DNA of 64,000 bases, from assembly GCA_028583605.1 (NCBI GenBank), contig CM053327.1, positions 42,112,059-42,176,058 on the forward strand, given 5' to 3'. Source of the stretch: Dastarcus helophoroides (lineage: Eukaryota; Arthropoda; Insecta; Coleoptera; Bothrideridae). Of the stretch, positions 46,847-57,944 are shown piece by piece. How positions within the stretch are numbered: the stretch's first letter is position 1; each line of letters opens with the position of its first letter. Both the position numbers and the translations under genes were made by a program. The notes beneath the pieces were generated by a model. It was not told the DNA's origin and did no database searches. It was given only the letters and a program-made list of their open reading frames with translations.

Positions 46847-48564
46847 GCTTTGATCTTAAAACTTATGATGCCAATTTTGTAAAATTTCGATGTAAAATTC
46901 AAGTATTTGATTTTTTTCCCCAAATTTCCTCTGAAATCTCGATATTTCAAAATTGTGCCAGCAATTTGAAGTTTCAAAGTCAAAAGTTCAAGAAAAAAGT
47001 TGGGCACTTATTTCAACTTTCGAAATTGAGGTCGAAATTTTCAGAGTAAACTTGAAATGGTGACATGTGTTGGAAAATTTCCAATTTAAATTTCCTATTC
47101 TTTACATATTAACCATTTGGCCTTTTTTATTCTGAAAAGTTTCAGTGACTGACTTAAAAATCCAGCTAATTTCAAAATAGCCATATATTTTTGAAGTCGA
47201 ATTTCGAGGATAAGATGAATTTGAAAAAAATAATTTGTAGAAAAGATAACTATTACTATGACAAATATCGTAAAATTTCGAAAGAAGAGACAAATTTTCA
47301 AGCAAACTCGAAACTTTCAAAAAGCTAATCAATATTTCAAGAAAGTCAAACAAGAAAATGAATAAATTTCAAAAAAATGAAATACAGAAGAATCAAAACT
47401 TTCAAAACTCAAGAAAAAGGTTCTAATTTCCCAAGAATGGCAATAAACGTCTACTTTCGAGAAAAAAGATCAATTTCAAAAACTGAACATTTCCAAAAAA
47501 ATCAAACTTTGAGAAAATCGTATAATAACTTATTTAAAAAAAAAGATGGCTTCCAAGAAAATCAAATTTTGGGCAAATCGTATTATAACGAATTTCAAAA
47601 AAAAGATGGCTTTTAAAAAAAAGTTGAAACAGTAAACAAATGTTAAAATTTCCCAAAAAAAGTTTAATTTTAAGAATAAGTGTCATATTTTCCAAAAAAA
47701 ATAAAAATTTTGAGCGAAAAATCGGAACTGCATCACAAAAAACGGAAATTTGGGAAGAAGGTGTATTTTAAGAAAAAATTCGTCATCGCCGGAAAGTCGA
47801 ATTTAGATAAAATTCGAAATTTTCAGATTAAGTCGAAATTTTCAGAAAAACTTAAAATTTTCAGAAAAAGTCAAAATTTTCCGTCGATATTTTAGGAAAA
47901 GGGAATTTGAAAAAAAAGTGAATTTTGAAATAAAAATCGGAAACTTCAGGGAAAAGGATAAAATTTTCAGAAAAAGTCAGCTATTTAAAACCAACTAACT
48001 AATTGCAAAAGAAAAACCGCTTAAAAAAAAGTTCGAACAGTAAACAAATGTCAAAATTTCCTACAAAGGGTTTAATTTTGAGAAGAAGTGTCATATTTCC
48101 GAAAAAGAGATGAAAATTTTAAGTAAAAAATCGGAACTGCATCACAAAAAACTGAAATTTGGGAAGAAGGTGTATTTTAAGAAAAAATTCATAATCGCCA
48201 GAAAGTCGGATTTAGAAAAAAAGAGTCGAAATTTTCAGAAAGAGTCGAAATTTTTAGAGCCGAAATTTTAGAAAAAACAGCAAAATTTGGAAAAAAAAGA
48301 TGAATTTTGAAATGAGAATTAGAAACTTCGGGGAAAATAGATGAAAAAATCGGTAAATTATAAGGAAGACCAAAAAAGTCATATTTTTTCAAGTTGAATT
48401 TCGATACGTAAGTATTTAGGAAAAAAGACGAGTTTTGGGAAAAAGTCTAAATTTTTAGGAAAGGTCAAAGTTTTCAGCAAAAGTCGATATTTTAGAAAAA
48501 TGGCGAAATTCGAAAAAAAAAGTGAAATTTGAAATGAAAATCGGAAACTTCAGGGAAAAGGAGG
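46847..48564. repeat. AT-rich low-complexity DNA with a ~400-bp tandem duplication
   Basis: Style matches hAT interiors but no terminal repeats are found. A segment with ATCGGAACTGCATCACAAAA and TTTGGGAAGAAGGTGTATTT occurs at about 47720 and again at about 48130. Confidence 0.65.
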
Positions 48565-48989
48565 AAATTTTCATAAAAAGTCAGCAATTTATAATAAACT
48601 CCAAAATGGTCTCTTTTTTCTTTTTTTTTGGTACAACGGACTGGTCCTTAGTTATCTTCAAAAATTGAAATAAAAAACTTTTCCCCTGAAACCAAGGAAG
48701 ATTTAAAAACACTACAGAGGTTGCTCTAATGCGTTTCGATAGTGAAACTATCATCTTCAGAGATATACTCAGATACTTCAGAGAGTATCTCCCTGAAGAT
48801 GATAGTTTGGCTATCGAAACGCGTTAGAGCAACCTCTGTTGTGTTTTAAAATCTTCCTTGGTTTCAGGGGAAAAGTTTTTTATTTCAATTTTTGAAGATA
48901 ACTAAGGACCAGTTCGTTCTAGCAAAAAAAAAAAGAAAAAAGAGACTATTTTGGAGTTTATTATAAATTGCTGACTTTTTATGAAAATT
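48565..48989. repeat. 425-bp near-perfect palindrome containing foldback family A
   Basis: Arms of about 190-210 bp are centred near 48777. The outer part (TTTTCATAAAAAGTCAGC on the left, GCTGACTTTTTATGAAAA on the right) is not part of foldback family A in its other copies, so the symmetry goes beyond the element into host-like sequence. The inner part holds TTGGTACAACGGACTGG and the CTGAAGATGATAG hairpin motif. Confidence 0.85.
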
Positions 48990-49236
48990 GCTCTAACGCG
49001 TTTCGATAGTGAAGCTATCATCTTCAGAGATATACTCAGATACTTCAGAGAGTATCTTCCTGAAGATGATAGCTTGGCTATCGAAACGCACTAGAGCAAC
49101 CCCTACTCAGATATTTCAGAGAGTATCTCTCTGAAGATGTTAGCTTGGCTATCGAAACGCGTTAGAGCAACCTCTGTTGTATTTTTTAATCTTTCTTGGT
49201 TTCAGGGGACAAGATTTGTATTTCAATTTCCAAAAT
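48988..49236. repeat. Partial tandem copies of foldback family A
   Basis: Two further hairpin motifs (near 49061 and 49130) and one outer end (GGTTTCAGGGGACAAGATTT). They continue directly from the palindrome. Confidence 0.75.
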
Positions 49237-49663
49237 AGTCGAAGAAGAAGTCAAATTTAGATATGTCAGAATTTTGAAAAAAAGATCAATTTTGAGAGAA
49301 AGTTGAAATTTCCAAAAAATATCTTTCTTAAAATTTCCACAAAATATCTTGCTTAAAATTCCCATATTATTATTTTGTTCGAATTTTTACTTTTTCACCG
49401 ACCAAATTTGAATCCTAAAGTGATTTTTTTTAATAACAAATGGAAACTTCTTGAAGGTCAAATTTTGAGAAAATGGAGAAAATTGGAAAAAGGTAGACGA
49501 TCTTACAAAAAAAAACTGAAATTCAGAAAACAGTAGAATGGTCCCAAAGAAGGTCTCATTCTAATTTTGAAAAAAAGGTGAAATTAAAAGAACAGAATTT
49601 AAAAAAACAGAATAGAAAATACAGAATTTAAAAAAAATTGACATTTCCAACCCGTACTTTAAA
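49237..49663. other. AT-rich low-complexity DNA
   Basis: AAATTTT-rich filler between foldback copies. No gene seen. Confidence 0.5.
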
Positions 49664-49838
49664 AATTGAAATACAGAACTTGTCCCCTGAGAACAAAAAA
49701 GATTAAAAAACACAAGAAAGGTTGCTTTAACGCATTTCGACAGCCAAGCTGTCATCTTCAGAGAGAATCTACAGAATATTGGTTTCAGGGGACAAGTTCT
49801 GTATTTCAATTTTTGAAGAAAACCAAGGACCAGTCCAA
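49664..49838 (-). mobile_element. Foldback family A copy with compensated hairpin
   Basis: Ends AATTGAAATACAGAACTTGT and ACAAGTTCTGTATTTCAATT. On the minus strand the hairpin reads CTGAAGATGACAGC...GCTGTCGAAATG where other copies have GATAGC...GCTATC, a paired change that keeps the stem. Confidence 0.75.
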
Positions 49839-49927
49839 GGACCAAATCCTTACTTTGTGGAATTCTTTAATATTCATAACTATTAAACTTTATTAAAGAT
49901 TAAAACAGCAACAAATATTAAAAATTG

Positions 49928-50044
49928 CACGATGTTTCAATAAATATTTGCTAAGACTGGACCTGGTTTCGCTGGTATATCCGCCGATGATGTTGTAAAG
50001 CAAAACCAGGTCCGGTCTTAGCAAATATTTATCGAAACATCGTG
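49928..50044. repeat. 117-bp palindrome, separate family
   Basis: Arms CACGATGTTTCAATAAATAT and ATATTTATCGAAACATCGTG, extended by TTGCTAAGAC...GTCTTAGCAA and ACCTGGTTT...AAACCAGGT, around GCCGATGATGTTGTAAAG. It could fold into a long cruciform or hairpin. No other copy was seen in the window. Confidence 0.8.
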
Positions 50045-50071
50045 GAGTTTTTAATATCTGTTGCTGTGTTA

Positions 50072-50457
50072 ATGCAAGAAGAATGCAACCTAGACTACAA
50101 ATTCATGCAGCCCTCCAGGCGGCGTGTATAGTGAATCATAGGTAGCTGAACTACCAACAGTTGAAACACTGCCACCTAGCGAAGCGGTTGCTCTTTAGGA
50201 GAGTTCCCAGAAGACAAGGATTCTATAATGCAGAGACCAATAAGAAATCAAATTTCCAAACTTCGAATCTAATAAATGTTTAAACCTATTGGTCTGTGTA
50301 TTATAGAATTCTTGTCTTCTGGGAACTCTCCTAGAGAGCAACCGCTTCGCTAGGTGGCAGTGTTTCAACTGTTGGCAGTTCAGCTACCTATGATTCACTA
50401 TACACGTGGCCTGGAGGGCTGCATGAATTTGTAGACTAGGTTGCATTCTACTTGCAT
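50072..50457. mobile_element. Foldback family B copy with both outer arms
   Basis: Inverted repeat from ATGCAAGAAGAATGCAACCT at 50072 to AGGTTGCATTCTACTTGCAT ending at 50457, arms about 180 bp. The centre is a short remnant of the inner palindrome. It is the only copy in the window with both outer arms, so it gives the family's outer limits. No target duplication could be confirmed. Confidence 0.85.
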
Positions 50458-50591
50458 ACGACATTGTTGGCGATGGCCATAATTTCTCTATGGACCAATA
50501 GGTGGTAGTACTAAGAGTCACTCGCTTGACACCTGTGAATGTTTTAGTACTAACTTGTACATTTGTTAGCATTCGAGTTGGATATACCAAA

Positions 50592-50616
50592 CTGACGAGA
50601 TCTAACAAGATCGAAA
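50592..50616 (+). ncRNA. Candidate hammerhead ribozyme core
   Basis: CTGACGA (50592-50598), then a perfect 5-bp stem GATCT/AGATC with loop AACA, then GAAA (50613-50616). This is the order of conserved boxes CUGANGA, stem II closed by G-C, GAAA. Next, ACC and GGT can form a short stem III around GGTATTT. Stem I could not be confirmed because the left flank is from a different part of the family. Penelope-like elements are known to carry hammerheads. Activity is not shown. Confidence 0.45.
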
Positions 50617-50685
50617 CCGGTATTTGGTTTATAAACTTCGAATCTAATAAATGTTCAAACCTGGTCTGTGCATTATAGAGCTGTG
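50617..50685 (+). repeat. Half palindrome of foldback family B
   Basis: Right arm only: AACTTCGAATCTAATAAATG followed by TTCAAACC and TGGTCTGTGCATTATAG. Confidence 0.7.
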
Positions 50686-50710
50686 TTATTGGTTAATAAA
50701 ATTGAATATT

Positions 50711-50957
50711 TATTTTTTTGTGGAACGGACAGGTCCCCGGATATCTTCAAAAATTGAAATACAAATCTTGTCCACTGAAACCAAGAAGGAGAAAAAACAC
50801 AACAAAGGTTGCTCTAACGCGTTTCGATAACCAAGCTATCATCTTCAGAGAGATACTTAGCAACATTTGCTGTGTTTTTTAATCTTTCTAGGTTTCAAGG
50901 TACAAGATTTGTATTTCAATTTTTGAAAATAACCAAGGACCAGTCCGTGCCACCAAA
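50711..50957. mobile_element. Foldback family A copy
   Basis: Ends TTTTTGTGGAACGGACAGG and CCAGTCCGTGCCACCAAAAG. Contains the hairpin motif on the minus strand with a G-T pair in the stem. Slightly shortened in the centre. Confidence 0.75.
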
Positions 50958-52756
50958 AGATACCTAAAAGTAACAACGAGAATATCGATCGAAAAATCGA
51001 AGACAAGAAAAGCGAGACTATCTGAAATCAGTGAGATATTTTCAGTTGCGCTGGCAAATCAGTGAATCATTCATTATGTGGTTCCGTATTTTGCAAAGAT
51101 CATATTGCGAACAAATGAACGTTTCAGTAAACACGTCACATCTGATAGATAGGTTTGTATGTTAACAAACTGCAATTCCGGCAGGTAGGGTGTATTATTG
51201 AATTTGTTCCAGGTCGGCTGTATTAATAAGCTTTCAGTGCCGCTAATCGCAAGCTGCACCTGCATCAATTTATTCCCGCATTAACTCGCAACTACCGTAA
51301 ATACATAACAATAGGTTCAGGAGTTTTCCATTGTACTGCAACAGTAAACTGCTACAAACTGTCAGGTATCAACTACCAATCTCCTCTTACATATTATGGA
51401 ACCATATTACATCTGCAGTTACTCTTATACACATCAGGAAAGTCAAACACTGTCCATAGGGAGAATATTAATGAGAGATTTAACATTGAGAGCTAATAGT
51501 GGGATAGATGGGCGGCGCCTTGTATTCTCCTACACCGGTGTAAACAATTCAACGGAGAGCGCAGCGATTAGTGCTGGTGGAGATTTCAGTAGTACATCAT
51601 AGCTTCTAACGTGTTTCGTCACTGGCAGGCAACAATTTTATTAAAACTTGCGTACCACATGCTGTTTGTTCTTTTAGTCCGTTGATGTAATCAACGTCTG
51701 AGGCAAAATAAAACTGATATTCTTTGATAACCAAAATAAATAAACGGGATTTCGTAAACAAAATAAATAATAATTCTGATGAACATAATAACTATTTAAA
51801 CATTACAATATAAGGAATTCAAGTAGGCCGCCAGATTGTGCTAAACAATATTCCAGTTTGTTGTAAAACTCTCGACGAATTTTTTCTAACATCTAAACTG
51901 GAAGATACGAGCATGCTGCGTCAAAGTAGGGGAATACGTTCAGCGCCCGTAGAAAACTATGGAAGAGACAATTCTTAGCGTTTTACATGGACAATGAAAA
52001 TTTTTTCTTATCTGTATAGTGGAAACACGGCGGAGGGGGTATTTTTTTTTCAGTTAGTTTTCAGTTATCGAGTGATTTACAGAACTGAAATTATTTTGCT
52101 GATGCGCCTAAATAAACCAAGAAATTATTCAAAGGATGATTTCTCGCCGCATGTATACGGCAGCAAATCGCGGCAGTAATTCAATCTCCGCTTCAGACAC
52201 ATGATAAACGATGGATCCAAGCCGCAGCACTTGGTCACTCGAAAGGGGGGAAATATATACGATCCATTTGATGAGACATCTGTACAATTTATGTGGCTCT
52301 CTTCGTCTCGATAGAAAATGTAAATCACTCTCTACCAAACAATGAGGAAAGCTCAACCGAATTTATTGCCCAGTAGTTGTCGAGGAATAGACAATATATA
52401 TGAACGTGCCATCATCCTTTTCTTCTGTCTACCTTAATAATGGAGCCACTAAACCATGAATGGGAGTATCTTAGGTCCAATTTATATTCAAAACCGATAA
52501 CTCGATGAAATATTTATTTGAAAGAGGTCTGAATTAAAATGTTGATTCCGTTAAAAATTGGAAACCATTTATTTGTATTCTGTCTATCACTCCCAAATTT
52601 ATAAATTGTTCTCAAATCAATGCTGCATAGTTAATCGGAATGAGTATCTGAGTCGTTAACACAATGTTCGATAAAATAAAATAAAATAAAAACAGGTAAT
52701 TACGTATTAGGATCTCTTGGTTTTACTTCATAACTAAATGTAAACTAACACTTGAT
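50958..52756. other. No feature recognised
   Basis: Single-copy-looking DNA with several short frames (51074-51268, 51396-51602, 51994-52179, 52125-52356) that have no motif and no splice context I can defend. Confidence 0.45.
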
Positions 52757-53032
52757 ACCCGTACAGCACCTAAACCAGAAAGATATCTTAAAGATATCGT
52801 TATAGCGATAACTTTAAGAGCCACAGAAATGTTAACATTTAGATAACTTTTCTCAGTCGTCAGATTACGGATATCTAACAGATACTTATAAGATAATTTT
52901 GATAGATGTCGTTAGCATGAGAAATCTTTGTGTTAACATAATGTTAACTTTCTGATAATATTGCCCGATGTCAAACTCTAAAAAATGTTGACTGTAAGAG
53001 CTCTTTAAGAAAACTTATTGCTAAGTGGGTAA
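52757..53032. mobile_element. MITE-like repeat, copy 2
   Basis: Begins CCCGTACAGCACCTAAACCA and ends TTATTGCTAAGTGGG; TA flanks both ends. Clearly diverged from copy 1 at 7008-7275. It lies about 50 bp upstream of composite copy 2, while copy 1 is about 140 bp downstream of composite copy 1. Confidence 0.6.
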
Positions 53033-53083
53033 TGAAATCCATTTTCACACAACTACAAGTATCCTAACCACAAATATAAAAAT

Positions 53084-56000
53084 TAGTGTTGGGCTATTCG
53101 AATACAAGTTGTGAGATGTATTCGATTCTACCAAGATCTCGAATACATCCGATTCTCAACTGAAGTATTCGAATACTCCCAGACTCCGTGAGTTGAAGTG
53201 AGAATATGAATAGAATCGGTTCTCCCCTTACGCAAGCGACATCTCATCATCGCATGATTCATAAGTTCTCGGGTACTTGCTTGCATTCGATTACAAAATA
53301 TATATTCGAATACAATATATGTATTCGAGATTGTGGTAGTCTGATACAACAAAACATTGAAATGCTGAGTAGTGAATAAGAATCGGTCTCCTAACTACGC
53401 TACATCTCCGATTCTTAACTTCTCCGATGTTGAATACTGTACCCGATTCTTGTATTCGAGATCTTAGACATGCATTTTGAATGCGTATTTTATTCGAGAC
53501 AGTGGCGGCTCGCGTATATGCACTGAGGAACTGCAGCACCCCCAGTTCCGCTTTCGAGTTTTTTCTTAAAAAGTTTGGTCTTTTTTGAAGACTCTTCCTT
53601 GAACACTTTTTTATAGAAATTTTAAATCTTCTCTGATTTCTTTTATAGAAACTTCACCTTCCTTTCAGGTTATGATCTGCTAAAATCTATTTTATTTTTA
53701 ATTTTGATGAAAAAACGCACTTTTAAGAACTAACTTTTGTAAAACTTTTGAAAAAGAAATCAGTATTTCGAGAAAGAATTGAGATTTGAGAAAAAAGGTT
53801 AAATTTTTCTAAAAGGGTCAAAATTTTGAGAAGATAATGAAAATTTCAAGAAACAATTTGTATCCAACTCTTTTCGCATTTTGATTTCCCTGAAAAAAAA
53901 AATAATACCAAATCTTCGAGTTTTTACCTGATTTCGCAATTTCTACTGTATTGTGGAAAAATTTTTAGATTTTTCTAATATTTTTACTTTTTTTTGTTGA
54001 AAAAATTTATATTTTTCTAAATATATTATATAAACAAATTTTCTCGAAATTTCTACTTTTCCAGCAAATTTTGTTCTTAAATTTTTTTCTGGAAATTTCA
54101 ATTTCTCCTGATTTTTTATGTTCCTTTAATTTGCTTTAAAAATGTTAGGTTTTTTCACGGGATTTTGACATTTTATAATTTTGACTAACAACTTTTAGAA
54201 AATAATCCTCACATTTCTATAAAAATGTCAAGATTTTGGAAAGAAAAGGAAGGAACATTTTCCATTGCTTCCGCATTTTGCTTTTTTTTTTAAATGAAAG
54301 TAATAGCCGATGGATTATTTTCCTAAAATTTCGTTTTTTCTTGTACAGATATTTCAAATTTTTTCTCGAGATTTCAATTTTCTTTCAACGAAAATTAGAA
54401 TCTTTTTAAATTTTGACCTTTTTCAGGATTTTGACTTCATTTGAAAATTTCCACTTTTGTTAAGAATTTCGTTCGTATGTTCCTAAAAATATTGACTTTT
54501 TGTGAGAATTTCGCTTCTTCTGACATTTTTGATTTAATTGAAAATCTCAACCTCAAAAATGTCCGCATTTTACAATCTATTTTTTAAATTTTGACCGTTT
54601 TTCAAAAATTTGATCGTTCTCTCAATTTTAATTTTTTTTGAAATTTTCTAAAAATCGTACTGTCTTAAAAACTTACGGTTTTATGAAAATATTTACTTAT
54701 GTGGAAATTTAACCTTTTTTTAAACGTTGAATCTTTCAAAATTCTACCCTTCTTGAAAATTCGATTTTTATTTCAAATTTTTTCACGAATTTAAATATTT
54801 TTTTCTTGTTAATATCGACTATTCTGATGTGGTATTATTTTCCAAAATTTAGCAAATTTCGATTTTTCCAAAACTTGGAAAATTTCGATTTTTCAAAATT
54901 TGGAAAATTTCGATTTTTCAAAATTTGAAATATTTTGATTTTCGATGATTTTTATTTTTATTTAAAATTCCAATTATTTTTTAAATTTTCGAAGTTTTGA
55001 CTTTTCTTTTGAAAGTTACGAATTATTTTCGAAATTTCGGCTTTTCTTTTAAATTTCGACTTCTACTTGAAACATTTTTTGAAAATTTCGATTTTTTTGA
55101 AAATCTGGACCTTTTTTAATATTTCGTCTTGATGTAATTCGACCCTTTTTAAAAATTTCGAATTTTTTAAAACAGTTTTTCAAAATGTTAATTAACGAAA
55201 TTTTCAATTATAATCGAAACTTTCAACATTTCAAAATTTTGTCTTGTTGAGCCAAATTTGCAAATCTAATTTTTAGCTCATAAAAGAAAGTGATGACATT
55301 TTGTAATTGCCCCTTGCGTCTTGTTTTGAAAATTCTGTTTTTAAAAGTTTTTCGACAATTTCGACCTTTCCAAAGTTGCCTTTTTCGAGCAAAATTGTTT
55401 TCCAAAACCCAATTTTTGGCTTGTAAAAGAAAATTTTAAATTTGAATGTTCAGTTAAATATCGTTTTTCACCCCGCTTGGGGTTCACATTTTTAAAATCG
55501 ATTAAGTATGTGTTTAGTGATTGCTTTTATCTATTCTTTATATAAAAATTTTGACAAAAAATGTTTAAAAAAAATCCTAAAATGTCTCTAAGAATGTCAA
55601 CATTTTGAAGAGATTTAAAAAAAAAGTTCAATTTTGACATAAATGTTGAATTTCAAGAAAGAATGAACCTTCTAAATTTCAAGTTTTTTGCGATTTGTTA
55701 TTTCACTAAAAAAAACTTACCACTATTGTAGAACCGAAAAAAATTCTGAATCTAAATTTCCAATTTTTCTAGAACTGTTATTTTTATTTGTTAAATTTAT
55801 TCTCGAAATTGTCAAGTCCTTTAAATTTCGATAAAAAATATATTGAAATTTAAAGATTAAGCTCAAAATTTGGAGAAAAAGCAGACAACATTTCTAGAAA
55901 TTTTTTATTGGTTTATAAAATTTTTCAAAAAAAATAATAAATAATAAGGAATAAATTAATTGTCAGAAATATTCTCAAAATTTTGACTTTTTAAGTAGGA

Positions 56001-57107
56001 TTTATTGAAATTTTGAAAAATGAGTCAACATTTCTAGAAAAGTCGAAATTTCGAAATTAAAAATAGTCAAAATATTAAATTAATTGACAATTTAATGTTC
56101 TAATTTAAATTTTTTCTAGTAATTTTGAAGTTCCCATAGAAACTTCAAAGATCAAATATTTCAGCGTGAAGTCGATTGTGATTAAAATTCACATTTTGGG
56201 AATGTATTTGTAATTGAACTGCAAATGATTATTCGAAATTTGTCTCAAAACTTCGAACAATTTTAACAACAGATACTATTTCTTAATTTTGAGTTTTAAC
56301 TCGACATTTTTTTTTTAAAGTTTATGTTTAAAAAGAAAAAAAAATATCTATTTAAAAAAAAACATATTTCAAGCTCAGGAAAGTTTCTAAAAACAGATAA
56401 AATTCATTATTTAATCACAAAATTCCATTTTTTCCCAGAATTTTGCCTTTTTTCCTAAAGTTGAGGTTTCTATTGGAGGTTCATTGAGAAGCAACAGAGC
56501 TGATTTGTTATTAATTTTCTGAACTAATTTGCTTTTACACAATTTTAACACACAAACGCCGTCGCAGCACCCCCTCCAGTTTTAGCTACTAGCCGCTACT
56601 GATTCGAGATCATTTTTATTCGGGATGGTTGGTTACGCATTATGCTCGTACACTCCTGCATTCGAATATGTATCTCATTTTTAATTTATTGCTTCATTCT
56701 TCTCATAAAATTATTAAATCGCGAAATGCTTAAGTACTTTTTAAAATCTGGCTCTCAAATTTAATAATGAAATTTAGCAATATCTGGAAATACAGTACCA
56801 ATATGCGAATCCAATCAAATTTAAAGATACGTATGTGAATTCTAAAGCTTCAAGATTTATTTATATTAAGAAATTTATATACATTCAATTAGGAAATTAC
56901 CAATTATGGGCATAGGTACAGAAGTAGTGAAATCGAAAGTCATATTTCGCCACCACATACCTCGAATAGGCCGCCGAGACAATTTTTCTTGTAGGTATTT
57001 TATTATCCCATAATTCGATTCTTTGTATTCGAATACTTATTCGATTCTCAAAAGTATTTGAATTCAATGTATTCGATTTTGAAAATCGTTCGATTATTCC
57101 AACACTA
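53084..57107. mobile_element. hAT composite, copy 2
   Basis: Near-identical to 2854-6867 in the same orientation, with TAGTGTTGG at 53084 and CCAACACTA ending at 57107. The outer duplication is ATAAAAAT (53076-53083 and 57108-57115), different from copy 1. The inner element sits at the same place. Few substitutions and small A/T-run indels separate the copies, so the move was recent. Confidence 0.95.
53500..56601 (+). mobile_element. Inner hAT-type element in composite copy 2
   Basis: Inserted at the same point as in copy 1, with the same duplication ATTCGAGA (53492-53499 and 56602-56609). Independent insertions at one site are unlikely, so it was carried inside the outer element. Confidence 0.95.
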
Positions 57108-57115
57108 ATAAAAAT

Positions 57116-57944
57116 GCAGATCGGTTTATGACTAGTGTGAACTAGAGTTACACTACACATAGGCAATGTTATTTCCCAGTTTTAAGTTTTCACTTCTATG
57201 GGCTCACGACTGCCTAATTTTTTAAAAAAATAAAAAGTATAGTTCTTCTGGTTTAATTGAAACATTCCACTGAGTTGGGTCCATCTAATGTTTGTGTATT
57301 TTTCCTTTATTGCTCAAGACTTGAGACATTTAAAAGCTGAGGTTGCATTTCAGTTTGTATACCCTAGTGCAACTTCAAACATATCCACAGAGGCGAAAAA
57401 TATATAATGTACGTTAATATAAGGTATGGCGTAATAACACCCATTTAACAAAGTGATTTATGGAACCAATGTCCGCATAAAGCTGAAAATGTGAAGCATT
57501 TACACACGGATATAACTTCAAATATTTTCGTGACATTTACCAAAACACAAATTAAATATTTCCACATGTGGTGGAAGCAACTGCGAGCGTATATCTTCAT
57601 TTGGAAAAGAGGGACGCGACGAGGCCGTTACTCAGCCAGTAAATGGTCGAGAAATCAGAGTACCAGCCGGGGTTTTAATTTTTAACTTGAATGTGCTTCT
57701 GACATTTACTGCCACCCGCTTCGTTCACTTTTTACGACCGAATGAAACAAATGTGTTAGTGGGAGAGCTGGAGCAATCGCTAAAATATAATGGCGCATTT
57801 CTTTCTCTTTATTAACCCCTGCACATCATTAATATACGAGATTTACCACCACGGCGGTTATTTCATTTTTAATTCATCTGCTAAAAGCTTTCCAAAACAC
57901 TAGTTTTCAGATTAGGTTCTGGTCTTTTTATCATTTATAAAAGT
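57116..57944. other. No feature recognised
   Basis: Mixed DNA between the composite and the 624-bp satellite. The short frame 57491-57685 shows no motif. Confidence 0.45.

Noticed and set aside
53128..53539. Frames of 74-82 codons shared with 2898-3309
   Set aside because: They lie in the non-coding ends of the duplicated hAT composite; their conservation reflects recent duplication.
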